Part shown: in pieces, positions 33,044 through 42,165 of the stretch
How positions within the stretch are numbered: position 1 is the first letter of the stretch
How the letters are laid out: every line of letters starts with the position of its first letter
Assembly: GCF_022869865.1 (NCBI RefSeq)
Contig: NZ_CP094984.1
Coordinates: 558,001 to 622,000, forward strand
Reading direction: 5' to 3'
DNA: 64,000 nt
From: Arthrobacter zhangbolii
GTDB taxonomy: Bacteria; Actinomycetota; Actinomycetes; Actinomycetales; Micrococcaceae
Position numbers and translations under genes: made by a program
The notes under the pieces: generated by a model
Seen by the model: the letters and a program-made list of their open reading frames with translations, nothing else
Told to the model about the DNA's origin: nothing
The model's database searches: none

Positions 33044-34006
33044 ATGGTCACCCAAGCAGGTACCACACCCGGGGAACCCGGACCGGACACGGAACCCGCA
33101 AGGGGAGCCCCTGCCGGCAGGGAACCAGAACCTCCCACCGCCGACGGGCCGGTGGGCGCACTGCTGGTGCAGTACCTGCGCGGACAGTACCGGGAACTTC
33201 TGCACCACGAACCGCGGGTGCGCCGGAATGACGCGGACGGGGTGCACAAGATGCGGGTTGCCACCCGCCGGCTCCGTTCGGCACTCTCGAGTTACCGCTC
33301 CACGATGCAGCCCGAACCCGCGCGCTCGCTGCGCGGTGAACTCCGCTGGCTGGCGGGAGTCCTCGGCGAGGCCCGGGACGCCCAGGTGATGCGGCACCGG
33401 CTGAAGGAGCTGATTGCCGGTGAGCCGGAGGACCTGGTGATGGGTCCGGTGAGCGCCCGGGTGGATGAAGAACTGCTGCATGACTACCGCCAGGCCTACG
33501 GGCTTGTCATTGAGGCGCTGGACTCGGAACGGTATTTCCGCCTCCTGGACGGCGTGGAGGCGCTGGTGGACGGGCCACCCTGGAACGGAACCGCAGAGGA
33601 GCCGGCCGGGACGGCGGCTGCCGCCATGATCCGCCACGACCGCAAACGGCTTCACCGAAGGGTGCGGATGGCACGCCGACTCGGCGGCGAGGAACACGCA
33701 GAGGCACTGCACGAAGCACGCAAGGACGCCAAAAAACTGCGCTACGCGGCCGAGGTCTGGGAGGCTGTGCAGCCGGTGGAAGCCAAAGCCATGGTGGAGG
33801 CCGCGGAACACATCCAAAAGATCCTTGGGGAGCACCAGGACAGCGTCGTGACCCGGCAATACCTGCGCCGGATGGGCGCGTCGGCGTCCGCCGCAGGAGA
33901 AAACGGCTTCACCTACGGCCGGCTGCATGCACTGGAACAGGCGAACGCCGCGGCGGCGCGGGAGCGGTTTGCCCATGCCTGGAAAGGCTTCCCGTCCAGC
34001 CCCTGA
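33044..34006 (+). CDS. CHAD domain-containing protein
   Basis: A 320-residue alpha-helical protein with the conserved-histidine CHAD signature. VHKMRVATRRLRSALSSYRS begins near residue 67 and the second repeat AEALHEARKDAKKLRYAAE is near residue 220. CHAD domains bind inorganic polyphosphate and localise to polyphosphate granules. The N-terminal 45 residues are Pro/Glu-rich and disordered. The start is leaderless-like. The next gene (MFS) follows within 25 nt and is probably co-transcribed. Confidence 0.9.
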   Translation: MVTQAGTTPGEPGPDTEPARGAPAGREPEPPTADGPVGALLVQYLRGQYRELLHHEPRVRRNDADGVHKMRVATRRLRSALSSYRSTMQPEPARSLRGELRWLAGVLGEARDAQVMRHRLKELIAGEPEDLVMGPVSARVDEELLHDYRQAYGLVIEALDSERYFRLLDGVEALVDGPPWNGTAEEPAGTAAAAMIRHDRKRLHRRVRMARRLGGEEHAEALHEARKDAKKLRYAAEVWEAVQPVEAKAMVEAAEHIQKILGEHQDSVVTRQYLRRMGASASAAGENGFTYGRLHALEQANAAAARERFAHAWKGFPSSP

Positions 34007-34031
34007 CCGGGCGGTACACGAAGGGATCAGG

Positions 34032-35600
34032 ATGGACTCGCCATGGGCGCCGCTGCGGCGGCGGATGTTCCTTATCCTGTGGGTAGCGCAGTTGGGCTCC
34101 AATATCGGCACCTGGATGCAGACCGTGGGAGCGCAGTGGTTCCTGGTGGAGAACAGCGACAACCCGGCGCTGGTGTCCCTGGTCCAGACAGCCAACCTGG
34201 CCCCGTCCCTGTTGCTGGGCCTGGTTGCCGGGGTGCTGGCGGATGCGTTCAACCGGCGCCGGCTGATCCTCGGGGCAAACATTTTTGCCGCAGGTGCTGC
34301 GGCTACCCTCACCGTGGTGGCAGCCCTGGGATTGCTGAACCCCGATTCACTGCTGCTCTACACCTTCCTGATCGGCTGCGGAATGGCACTGAGCGCACCG
34401 GCCTGGCAGGCCATCACCCCGGCGCTGGTGCCGCGCAAAGAGGTCCAGGCCGCCGCGGCGCTGGGCAGCGTGGCCGTGAACACCGCCCGTGCGGTTGGCC
34501 CGGCCATCGCGGGGCTGCTGATGGCCCTGATCGGCCCGGCGTTCGTTTTCGGGCTTAACGCCCTCTCCTTCATCGGCACGGCAACAGCCATTTATTTCTG
34601 GCGCGCACCGGCACAGGATTCGGCCGAACGGGAGCACATGCGCGAGGCGCTCGCCGCAGGCATGCGCTATATCCGGGCGGCACCGCGGATCCGGCGGATC
34701 CTGCTGCGCAACGGGCTCTTTATGTTCCCGGCCAGCTCCCTGTTTGCGCTCCTGCCCATCGCCGTCAACGGACACCTGGGGCTCGGCTCCACCGGTTACG
34801 GACTGCTGCTCGGCGCACTGGGTGCCGGAGCCATCCTGGGGGTGCTGCTGCTGCCGTCGGCCCGGACGCTTTTCAGCGCCAACGCACTTCTGGGGATCAG
34901 TTCCGTGGTTTTCGCCGCGGGTGCCTTCGCCGCCGGTTACTGGCCGGCCTGGGCGGTTGCCCTGCTGCTGGTACCGGGCGGAATCGCCTGGATCTTTACC
35001 TTCTCCACGCTCAACGCCGCCATGCAGCTGACCCTGCCCGAGTGGGTGCGTGCCCGCGGGCTGTCCGTCTACCTCATGATCTCGGCCGGCGCGCAGGCCA
35101 TCGGCGCCATGTTCTGGGGATCCGGGGCAACCGGCGCCGGCTACGCACCCACCCTCGCCTTTGCCGCCGTCGTACTCACCCTGTCCGGGGCCAGCGTGCT
35201 GGTGCTGCCGCTGCTGCCGGGAACCGGGAGACTGGACCGCAGTGTTGCCTCGGCGCCAAACCCTCATCTGGATGTTCCCGAGGAGCCGAAGCCCGACGCC
35301 GGTCCGGTGACGGTCCTGATTTCCTACGATGTGCCGGCGGACCGCAGCGACGCCTTCCTCTTGGCGATGCATGAGGTACGCCTCACCCGGATGCGCACCG
35401 GAGCCACGGACTGGGAGCTGGTGCACTCCATCACCGAGGAGGAGCAGTTCCGGGAGATCTATGACGTGCCGACCTGGCGGGAATACCTGCGCCAGGAGCA
35501 GACCAGGACTACGGGGGAGGACCGCCGGCTCATCCGGGAGGCCTGGGACCTGACCGATGCCGAGCCCCGGGTGCGCTGGTTCCTGCCTGCACCGACCTGA
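34032..35600 (+). CDS. EntS-like MFS transporter with fused C-terminal alpha/beta domain
   Basis: A 522-residue protein. Residues about 1-405 form a 12-helix MFS of the EntS/MFS_3 group (QLGSNIGTWMQTVGAQWF in TM1). Residues about 430-522 form a soluble domain (VTVLISYDVPADRSDAFLLA, DWELVHSITEE, YLRQEQTRT) with the pattern of dimeric alpha/beta barrel (antibiotic biosynthesis monooxygenase-like) domains. The start is set at MDSPWAPLRR because AAGGGA lies close upstream and TM1 begins right after; longer in-frame starts overlap the CHAD gene. A second EntS-like MFS lacking the tail lies at 53994. The substrate, perhaps a siderophore or drug, is inferred only. Confidence 0.85.
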   Translation: MDSPWAPLRRRMFLILWVAQLGSNIGTWMQTVGAQWFLVENSDNPALVSLVQTANLAPSLLLGLVAGVLADAFNRRRLILGANIFAAGAAATLTVVAALGLLNPDSLLLYTFLIGCGMALSAPAWQAITPALVPRKEVQAAAALGSVAVNTARAVGPAIAGLLMALIGPAFVFGLNALSFIGTATAIYFWRAPAQDSAEREHMREALAAGMRYIRAAPRIRRILLRNGLFMFPASSLFALLPIAVNGHLGLGSTGYGLLLGALGAGAILGVLLLPSARTLFSANALLGISSVVFAAGAFAAGYWPAWAVALLLVPGGIAWIFTFSTLNAAMQLTLPEWVRARGLSVYLMISAGAQAIGAMFWGSGATGAGYAPTLAFAAVVLTLSGASVLVLPLLPGTGRLDRSVASAPNPHLDVPEEPKPDAGPVTVLISYDVPADRSDAFLLAMHEVRLTRMRTGATDWELVHSITEEEQFREIYDVPTWREYLRQEQTRTTGEDRRLIREAWDLTDAEPRVRWFLPAPT

Positions 35601-35742
35601 GGTCCGGTCCCGGGGTTTCGGTTCGCCGGCAATGCAACGGATAGACTGGGAGCCGGTCCGAAAGCCGCTTCACAGGCGGCCGGTGCATGCGGGGTGGGTG
35701 CACCGAAAACGATGCAGTGAACAAACCATTAGTTGAGGTATT

Positions 35743-36816
35743 TTGCGAGATTTTAGTGCACGCCTGGCCACTGCCGAAGAGATCGACAATTGGGATAAAC
35801 ACGTGCTGGCGAACCCCGGGGGCGGCAACGTCCTGCAGTCGGCCTCCTTCGCCGAGGTGAAGTCCCACCACGGCTGGAATCCCGTCTACCTCGCCGTCAC
35901 CGGACCCGATTACGTGACCTACACGCTCGCGATCGAGAAGAGAGTCCGCGGCCTGGGCAGCCTGTGGTACCTGATCAAGGGTCCCGACGTCGCGGCACCC
36001 GAAGACGTGCCGCTGGTGGTGAACGCGCTCGTCCGCTTTATCCGGGAGAACCGGCTGCGGGTCTTTGCGATCAAGGTGGAGCCGGACATTGTGGACAGCG
36101 AGGAGGTGCGGGCACTGTTCACCGGCGCCGGGTTCATCAAGACCTTCAACCTGCAGCCCAACGATTCAACGGCACTGCTGGACACCTCTCCGGACTCCGA
36201 GCAGCTGCTCAAGAACCTTTCCTCCCGCGGCCGCAACGCCGTCCGCCGGGCTATCCGCGAAGGCGCCGATGTGCGCCGGGTGGAACCCACGGAAGAGAAT
36301 ATGCGGACCATGTACCGGCTGATGGCCCATATTGAGGACCGTTCCGCCGCACGCCTGCGCTCCTATGAGTACTACCACCGCTTCTGGTCCAACTTCGTGG
36401 CCGCCGGACAGGGACGCTTCTACTTCGCGTTCGAGGACGGCGAGCCCACGGTGGGCGCGTTTGTGATCGCCTACGGAAACAAGGGCACCTATAAGGACGG
36501 CGGGTCCAAGCCGAAGCGCAGCCAGTACGGAGATTCGCACCTGGTCCAGTGGACGGCCATCAACGAACTCAAGGACGAGTGCGGCATCACCTCCTATGAC
36601 TTCTGCGGCACCCCGCCGAGCGACCGGCTCAAGGACAAGAGCCATCCGCACCACGGACTGGGCCTGTTCAAGACCAGCTTCTCAAAGACGGTCACCGACT
36701 TTGTGGGTTGCTATGACTTTGTGGTGGACCCGGTCCGGTACCGGATCTGGAACACCATCGGCGAAAAGGTGGCCCGGCAGATTTACTGGCGCCGCCACCA
36801 GCAGCCGTTCTACTAA
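35743..36816 (+). CDS. FemAB-type aminoacyltransferase (peptidoglycan interpeptide bridge)
   Basis: A 357-residue Fem ligase with two GNAT-like halves (PGGGNVLQSASFAEVKSHHGW near residue 25; LLKNLSSRGRNAVRRAIREG near residue 155; FAFEDGEPTVGAFVIAYGNK near residue 230). Such enzymes add amino acids from aminoacyl-tRNA to the stem-peptide lysine of lipid II or related acceptors, consistent with the cross-bridged A-type peptidoglycan of Arthrobacter. The start is a TTG with GAGG eight bases upstream. It ends near the thrE gene (48 nt), so the two may share a transcript. Confidence 0.88.
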   Translation: MRDFSARLATAEEIDNWDKHVLANPGGGNVLQSASFAEVKSHHGWNPVYLAVTGPDYVTYTLAIEKRVRGLGSLWYLIKGPDVAAPEDVPLVVNALVRFIRENRLRVFAIKVEPDIVDSEEVRALFTGAGFIKTFNLQPNDSTALLDTSPDSEQLLKNLSSRGRNAVRRAIREGADVRRVEPTEENMRTMYRLMAHIEDRSAARLRSYEYYHRFWSNFVAAGQGRFYFAFEDGEPTVGAFVIAYGNKGTYKDGGSKPKRSQYGDSHLVQWTAINELKDECGITSYDFCGTPPSDRLKDKSHPHHGLGLFKTSFSKTVTDFVGCYDFVVDPVRYRIWNTIGEKVARQIYWRRHQQPFY

Positions 36817-36864
36817 AACCAGCAGAGCACAAAACACAGGAACCGGGCGGAGCCCCGGGCCACC

Positions 36865-38730
36865 ATGCGAAAGGGTGAGTCTTTGGAGAACACATCCGGT
36901 CCGGGCCGAGGCAGGCCCGGGCCGAAGCCGGATTCGGCACCCAACCCGGACCCGGTTGCGGGGCTGATACCCGTAGTCAGCGTCCCGGCCGGGCGGGGAG
37001 CCCGGGCCGGGAAAGGGCCGGGCCCGGGAGCGGAATCCCGGGGACAGGGCGCAGCGGCAAAATCGCTGGGCGCTGCAGCGAAGGCGCCCGCCCCGCCGTC
37101 GACACCGCCGGGCCGCCAGCCCACCGGAGAGATGCCCACCGCCGCGCTGCGCAGCACCCGGCCCAAGCCGCCGCCCCCCACCACCTCGGTCATCCGGCCT
37201 GCCGGCGCCAAAGCGCTGAAGCCGGAGCGTGGACGGAAGACGGCGGATCCCCGTGAAAAACGGCCCGCCCGCACACGGAAGACGGTTCCTTCGGGGATAG
37301 CTCCGGCCGGCTCCACGGCGGTCCGCACCGACCGCTCCTCGGCGGCAGCGCGGCGGATGCTGCGCCGGCTCGTCCAGGGGGAGAACCCGCCGACCCAGGC
37401 CATGTCCATTGTGGAGCGGCTGGCGGGCAGCCCGTACGCCAATCCGCTGGTGCGCTCGGGCACGGACGCCAACGCCCGCAAGACGTTGGACCTTGCCCTC
37501 AGCCTGGCTGAAACCATGTTCCGTTACGGTGCAGGTGCCCTGGAAGTTGAAACCGCCATTATCGCCGTGACCGCCGCATTCGGGCTCGAGAGCATCGAAG
37601 TGGACATCACCAACCAGTCGGTGCTGCTGAACTATTCACCGAAGGACCAGACCCCCATCACCGTCATGCGGGTGGTGCGCTCCTGGACCAACAACTATGC
37701 CGGTCTGGGCCTGGTGCACCAGCTGGTGACGGAGATTATCGACGGCGGGCTCAGCCGTGCCGAAGCGGCGAACCGGCTCAACGAGATCACGCACCGGCCC
37801 AAGCCCTTCCCGCGCTGGGCGGTGACCTTCTCTGCAGGCATCTTCGCTGCCGCGATTGTCGGCTTCATCGGCGGCGGTCCGCTGGCCTCGCTGGTGGGCT
37901 TCGCCGGCACCGTCATGGTCAGCCTGCTCCAGCGGGTGCTGGGCCGCTGGCGGGTGCCGGATTTCTTTACGACGGCGGCCAGCGGTTTTGTCGTCACGGC
38001 GATGGCGATGATCTTCTGGTCCATGGAAGTGCCAATCTCCCCGGGCATTGTGGTGGCCGGCGGGATCCTGCTGATGCTGCCCACCGGGCGGCTGGTCTCC
38101 GCGGTCCAGGATGCCATCAACGGGTTCCCGGTGACGGCCTCCGGCCGGTTCCTGTCCGCGTTCCTTACCTTCGGCGCGCTGGTGGCCGGGATCGCCGTGG
38201 CCCTGGTCATGGGGGCCCTGTTCGGGATGGCCCGGCTGGATGTCACGGATGTGGCCTCGTCCCAGTATTCCTTCCCGGTGACGCTGCTGCTCCTGGCCGT
38301 TGCCCTGGCCACCATCTGCATTGTGGAACAGTCCCCGCGTGCGCTGGTGCTGCCCACGGTCCTGATCGGCCTGGCCGGATTCCTGGTCTACCAGCTAGCC
38401 GAAGCCGGGGGAGTGGGGCCCCGGCTTACACCCGCCGTGTCCGCTATCTTCATCGGCATGGTGGCACGGATCGTGGCGCTGCGGATGGGTGCGCCGCAGC
38501 TGATCGTGGCCGTCCCGGCGGTGCTTTTCCTGTTCCCCGGACTGGCGATCTTCCGGTCCATGTACGGGCTGAGCATTGACGCCGAGGACATGTACGCGGG
38601 GGCGGTGGGGCTGTTCGACGCCCTGACCGTCATCCTGGCGATCTCCGGCGGTGTGGTCCTGGGCGATAACCTGGGCCGCCCCTTCACCCGCAACCTGAAT
38701 GGCAACGACAGGCGCAACCGGCGCCGGTAA
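36865..38730 (+). CDS. thrE: Threonine/serine exporter ThrE family protein
   Basis: A 621-residue membrane protein. Residues about 1-165 are low complexity (Pro, Ala, Gly, Arg) and probably cytoplasmic. The ThrE core follows: DUF1212-like DLALSLAETMFRYGAGALEVE near residue 210, then about ten membrane helices, with the second (DUF3815-like) module at residues about 470-610. Homologues export threonine and serine in Corynebacterium. The ATG at 36865 is the annotated start; a TTG at 36883 preceded by AAAGG and GGTGAG is a serious alternative. A strong bidirectional terminator lies 30 nt downstream. Confidence 0.85.
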   Translation: MRKGESLENTSGPGRGRPGPKPDSAPNPDPVAGLIPVVSVPAGRGARAGKGPGPGAESRGQGAAAKSLGAAAKAPAPPSTPPGRQPTGEMPTAALRSTRPKPPPPTTSVIRPAGAKALKPERGRKTADPREKRPARTRKTVPSGIAPAGSTAVRTDRSSAAARRMLRRLVQGENPPTQAMSIVERLAGSPYANPLVRSGTDANARKTLDLALSLAETMFRYGAGALEVETAIIAVTAAFGLESIEVDITNQSVLLNYSPKDQTPITVMRVVRSWTNNYAGLGLVHQLVTEIIDGGLSRAEAANRLNEITHRPKPFPRWAVTFSAGIFAAAIVGFIGGGPLASLVGFAGTVMVSLLQRVLGRWRVPDFFTTAASGFVVTAMAMIFWSMEVPISPGIVVAGGILLMLPTGRLVSAVQDAINGFPVTASGRFLSAFLTFGALVAGIAVALVMGALFGMARLDVTDVASSQYSFPVTLLLLAVALATICIVEQSPRALVLPTVLIGLAGFLVYQLAEAGGVGPRLTPAVSAIFIGMVARIVALRMGAPQLIVAVPAVLFLFPGLAIFRSMYGLSIDAEDMYAGAVGLFDALTVILAISGGVVLGDNLGRPFTRNLNGNDRRNRRR

Positions 38731-38759
38731 TGGCCGCCGCGGACGCTTCGGTGAACCGC

Positions 38760-38804
38760 AAAGGGCCGGGTCCGTTGTGCACTGCACGGCGGACCCGGCC
38801 CTTT
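38760..38804. terminator. Strong bidirectional terminator
   Basis: A 15-bp perfect stem (left arm 38760-38774, right arm 38790-38804) with a 15-base loop, flanked by A-run and T-run, lies between the convergent thrE and siderophore-reductase genes and can stop both. Confidence 0.9.
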
Positions 38805-38817
38805 TGTTATGCGTGGC

Positions 38818-39684
38818 CTAGAGGATCTTGCCCACAGGCGTGCGCTTTTCGGCCTGGAAGACGTCTTCGGTCCGCCCGGCAGCCCAATAACCGGAAAGGG
38901 ATACCTGGGACCGTTCCAGGCCCCGGTGGCCAAAGAGTACATCCCGGAGGGACTTCATGGCCTCCCGCTCACCGTGGGCAAAGACCTGCACGGTACCTTC
39001 GCGCCACTGGACCGCAGCCACGGCATCCGTGAGGACGGTGCTCCGGCCCGCGGGAGCACCGTTGCGGTACAGCCAAGTCAGCTCGACACCGGCCGGCGCG
39101 CTGATCGGCTGGCGGTCAGCGGGACCCGCCACCTCAAGGAGCGCCTGGCCGACGGCGTGTGCGGGCAGTGCCTCCAAAACGGTGGCCGCGGCCGGAAGCG
39201 CGGATTCGTCGGCGGCGAGCAGGTACCAGTCCGCCTCGGGGTCCGGGTTGAAAGCTCCGCCGGGACCGGAGAACGTCAGGGGCTCTCCGGGCTGTGCCGC
39301 AGCGGCCCAGGGGCCGGCGAGCCCTTCGTCACCGTGCACCACAAAGTCAATGCTGATTTCCCGGGCGTCCAGGTCCACCCGCCGGATGGTGTAGGTGCGC
39401 GAAACGGGCCAGTGCTCACGTTCGCTCCGGGCCCGGATGGTCTCCAGATCCTCCGTGCCGTCCAGCGGACGTCCGTCAGGACCAAACCAGATCTTGCAGT
39501 AGGCGTCGGCGCAGCTGTTGGGCAGGAACCGGTCGAAGCCCGGCCCGCCTGCGGTGATCCTGACCATGTGTTCGCTGATCTGTTCGCGCCGAAGAACCTC
39601 AAGGGTCAGCAGGGGACGCTGCGGCCGGGACGTTGCCTCCCGGGGGCGTCCCTGCTCCTGCGGGGCGGACATTGCATCGGGCAT
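38818..39684 (-). CDS. Siderophore-interacting protein (NADPH-dependent ferric-siderophore reductase)
   Basis: A 288-residue flavoprotein of the SIP/ViuB family. The FAD-binding half has LEVLRREQISEHMVRITAGG and WPVSRTYTIRRVD near residue 95. The NAD(P)H-binding half carries LLAADESALPAAATVLEALP near residue 165 and the C-terminal SLSGYWAAGRTED. It should reduce Fe(III)-siderophores in the cytoplasm to release iron. AGGAG lies nine bases before the start. It is 30 nt downstream of ung; no iron box is visible in the short spacer. Confidence 0.93.
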   Translation of the reverse strand: MPDAMSAPQEQGRPREATSRPQRPLLTLEVLRREQISEHMVRITAGGPGFDRFLPNSCADAYCKIWFGPDGRPLDGTEDLETIRARSEREHWPVSRTYTIRRVDLDAREISIDFVVHGDEGLAGPWAAAAQPGEPLTFSGPGGAFNPDPEADWYLLAADESALPAAATVLEALPAHAVGQALLEVAGPADRQPISAPAGVELTWLYRNGAPAGRSTVLTDAVAAVQWREGTVQVFAHGEREAMKSLRDVLFGHRGLERSQVSLSGYWAAGRTEDVFQAEKRTPVGKIL

Positions 39685-39714
39685 GAGTGTTTCTCCTAGG
39701 GAAGGGCCTGCAAA

Positions 39715-40503
39715 CTACCGTACCGCGCCCAGCTGCCAGTCCACCGGCCCCGCCCCCTGCCGGGCAAGCAGCTCATTGACCCGGCTGAACGGCCGGGAAC
39801 CGAAGAATCCGCGGCTCGCTGACAAGGGGCTGGGATGGGCGGATTCAACCGTAGGTGCCCCGTCGAGGAAGGGTTTGATGCTTTGGGCATCACGCCCCCA
39901 CAGCACGGCAACCAGCGGCAACCGTGTGCCGTCAGGTCCGCGGCGGGCAGCCAGCGAACGCACTGCCAGTTCAGTGATTTCCTCCCAGCCGCGGCGGCGG
40001 TGGGACCCGGCAGCGCCGGACCTGACGGTCAGCACCCGGTTCAGCAGCAGGACGCCCTGGTCCGCCCAGGCGCTGAGGTCACCGGACGGGGAAGGGGAGA
40101 TGCCGAGGTCCGTCTGCAATTCGGTGAAAATGTTCTTCAGGCTCCGGGGCAATGGTCGAACGCCTGCACCCACGGAGAAGGAGAGTCCGACGGCGTGTCC
40201 GGGCGTGGGATACGGGTCCTGGCCCAGGATCAGGACCTTGACCGAGGACATCGGGCGCTGGAACGCCCGCAGGACGTTCTCCGGCGCCGGAAGTATCTCA
40301 TGGCCCAGGGCGCGGTCGGATTCCAGGCCGGCGGCAAGTTCATGGAATCTTTCCGTGAGCGGGCTTAGCGACTCCGCCCAGTCAGCTGCCATCAGGCCGG
40401 AGAGACCTGCCGGAGCGGCGAAGGGAATCGGAGCGTCGGGCGCAGCCGGAGCCGCGTAGGAGAACAGCGGGGGCTCGTTGATTGCGGGCTCGTTAGTGGT
40501 CAC
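39715..40503 (-). CDS. ung: Uracil-DNA glycosylase, family 1
   Basis: A 262-residue enzyme that removes uracil from DNA to start base-excision repair. The water-activating motif is GQDPYP with D96. [10 protein letters not shown] and, near the end, [17 protein letters not shown] (the leucine-intercalation motif of Ung) are all present. The first 30 residues are an Ala/Pro-rich tail not found in E. coli Ung. It is followed on the same strand by the siderophore reductase. The upstream neighbour on the same strand is the CDF exporter, 62 nt away. Confidence 0.95.
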   Translation of the reverse strand: MTTNEPAINEPPLFSYAAPAAPDAPIPFAAPAGLSGLMAADWAESLSPLTERFHELAAGLESDRALGHEILPAPENVLRAFQRPMSSVKVLILGQDPYPTPGHAVGLSFSVGAGVRPLPRSLKNIFTELQTDLGISPSPSGDLSAWADQGVLLLNRVLTVRSGAAGSHRRRGWEEITELAVRSLAARRGPDGTRLPLVAVLWGRDAQSIKPFLDGAPTVESAHPSPLSASRGFFGSRPFSRVNELLARQGAGPVDWQLGAVR

Positions 40504-40565
40504 TGGTCCATCCTGTCATTGCCGTGCCTGCGGCGCCTGCAGCCCGCCACGACTCCGGCGTAGAC

Positions 40566-41564
40566 CTACCCGTCCTTCTCCGCCTGGTGGAAGCTGCCGC
40601 TGCCGCCTGTTTCATCAGGCAGCGAATCCACCGGGATGATGACTGTGTCCCGCAGTTTCCAATCCAGGTCCATGCAGCCGGCCCGGGCGGCGTTGATGCG
40701 TCCGAGCGTCAGATCCTTCTCCCGGCGGGGCACAACGAATGCCTCCACGTGGAATACCTGGCCCTCGTCGCGCACACGGACACCAGCGTCGCCCACCCAG
40801 TCCAGGCTGCGCAGGTACTCCCGGACCTTTCCGCCCAGGGGATGCGGGCCGTCGTCGTCAAAGGTGGTTGCGGTGGTGTCCATCAGGTCGGTGACCGCGC
40901 CGCGCATGTTCCGCAGCCCGTCGCGAAGGATGCTGGCCGCAATGAACAGGGCGGCCGCGGCGTCGGCCCACCAGAATCCCAGCCCGATCCCTGCGACGCC
41001 CACAATGGTGCCCGCCGAGGTCATCCAATCCGCCTTGTTCATGTCGGCGTCCGCATACAGCACCTTGTTGTGCAGCTCGCGGGCCAGCTTCATCTTGGCC
41101 CGGCCCAGGAAAACGGGAGGCGCCCCGGTGATCGCCATGACTGCAATCATCAGCCAGCCAAGCCACACGGATTGTCCGAGCAGCTCAATGGTCCCGATGG
41201 GAGGGTGTTCCCCCTTCAGCAGGCCGCTGCCGGAGTCGAAGATAAGGAACGCGCCCATCGAGACCAGGGCGACGGCGGCCACCAGATGGGCCACGCCGAT
41301 GGAGCGGTGGTAGCCGTACGGGTAGCGCGCGTTGGGGCGTTTTCCGGCGATCCGCACTCCCATCAGGAAGGCGAGCGGCGGGATGAAGGAGAGTGCGTCC
41401 TCGATACCTGCGGCCTTCATCGCCTGCGAATTGCCCATAACGGCAAAAACCAGGGTCACCGTCACGGCAAGGATGGCAATGGTGAGCCATTCGAGGTGGA
41501 CGGCGCGGCGAAGGATCTTCTCCTGTTCCGCGTTGAGTTCGGTACGTCCAATCCAGGTGCTCAC
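40566..41564 (-). CDS. Cation diffusion facilitator (CDF) metal exporter
   Basis: A 332-residue CDF protein. Six membrane helices fill residues about 25-230 (helix 1 VHLEWLTIAILAVTVTLVFA). Residues KADWMTSAGT in helix 5 contain the HxxxD-equivalent metal site as D-x-x-T/S-A-G. A cytoplasmic C-terminal domain (residues 240-332, GDAGVRVRDEGQVFHVEAFV) follows. It should export a divalent cation (Zn, Fe, Co or Mn); the helix-2 site is not the clear HD pair of ZnT, so specificity is open. The GTG start overlaps the stop of the upstream lipoprotein (GTGA), so the two are translationally coupled. Confidence 0.85.
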   Translation of the reverse strand: MSTWIGRTELNAEQEKILRRAVHLEWLTIAILAVTVTLVFAVMGNSQAMKAAGIEDALSFIPPLAFLMGVRIAGKRPNARYPYGYHRSIGVAHLVAAVALVSMGAFLIFDSGSGLLKGEHPPIGTIELLGQSVWLGWLMIAVMAITGAPPVFLGRAKMKLARELHNKVLYADADMNKADWMTSAGTIVGVAGIGLGFWWADAAAALFIAASILRDGLRNMRGAVTDLMDTTATTFDDDGPHPLGGKVREYLRSLDWVGDAGVRVRDEGQVFHVEAFVVPRREKDLTLGRINAARAGCMDLDWKLRDTVIIPVDSLPDETGGSGSFHQAEKDG

Positions 41565-42052
41565 TGCTGCTCCCCGTGTTCTGCCAGGAATTCCTCCAGC
41601 CGGACCAGGAAGGCGTTTTCCCCCAGCGGTGCCGCCATCACGAGCTTGCGCTGCTTGCCGTAACCATCCGTCACTTCGGCATAGGGCCGGGTGAGGGCCG
41701 CCTTGTCGGTCCACGGGCTGGAATCGCTCAGGCCGCCAATGACCAGGTCAAGATCGCCTTCCGCGAGCCGCTGCATCAGGTGTTCCTCGCCGGACTCGAA
41801 GAATTCCACGTCCGCGTCTACGGATGCGGCGAAGTCACGAACCAGGTCCGTTTCGCTTCCGGCGGGTTCCCCGTCCCCGTCCACCTCCGTGAAGGGTGGG
41901 GCGTTGGACACACCCACGCGCAGGGTGCCGCCGGAAACACGCTCCAGTGTTCCCTCCGGATCCGCGGGCAGGGCACTGCAGGAAACCGTGAACGGCACCA
42001 CCGTGCAGGCGAGGAACAGCAGCCAGACAAAACCGGGAAAGCGTCGAGTCAT
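41561..42052 (-). CDS. Shortened solute-binding (SBP_bac_3-like) lipoprotein
   Basis: A 163-residue predicted lipoprotein. The signal segment LLFLACTVVPFTVSC gives C25 (or less likely C16) as the acylated cysteine. The domain starts like a type 3 amino-acid-binding protein (TLRVGVSNAPPFTEVDG, then GSETDLVRDFAASV, then LVIGGLSDSSPW). Family members are normally 220-250 residues and fold into two lobes; here the segment that usually forms lobe II looks missing, and the C-terminus (AFLVRLEEFLAEHG) resembles the final helix of the family. It overlaps the CDF start by four bases. An in-frame ATG at 42130 is an unlikely start. Confidence 0.78.
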   Translation of the reverse strand: MTRRFPGFVWLLFLACTVVPFTVSCSALPADPEGTLERVSGGTLRVGVSNAPPFTEVDGDGEPAGSETDLVRDFAASVDADVEFFESGEEHLMQRLAEGDLDLVIGGLSDSSPWTDKAALTRPYAEVTDGYGKQRKLVMAAPLGENAFLVRLEEFLAEHGEQQ

Positions 42053-42165
42053 AGTCTGACCATAGCGCTGTTGCCTGCACAGCGTCCTTGTCCGCGGCAG
42101 TGCACTAAATGACAAGCCTGTTATTCCCAATTAGCATGTCTGAGTAGGCAGGACAAGGATCTTTC

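Noticed and set aside
33927-34031. Longer starts of the MFS gene overlapping the CHAD gene
   Set aside because: The extra residues are arginine/proline-rich and not typical of an MFS N-terminus; AAGGGA precedes ATG 34032 and TM1 follows at once.
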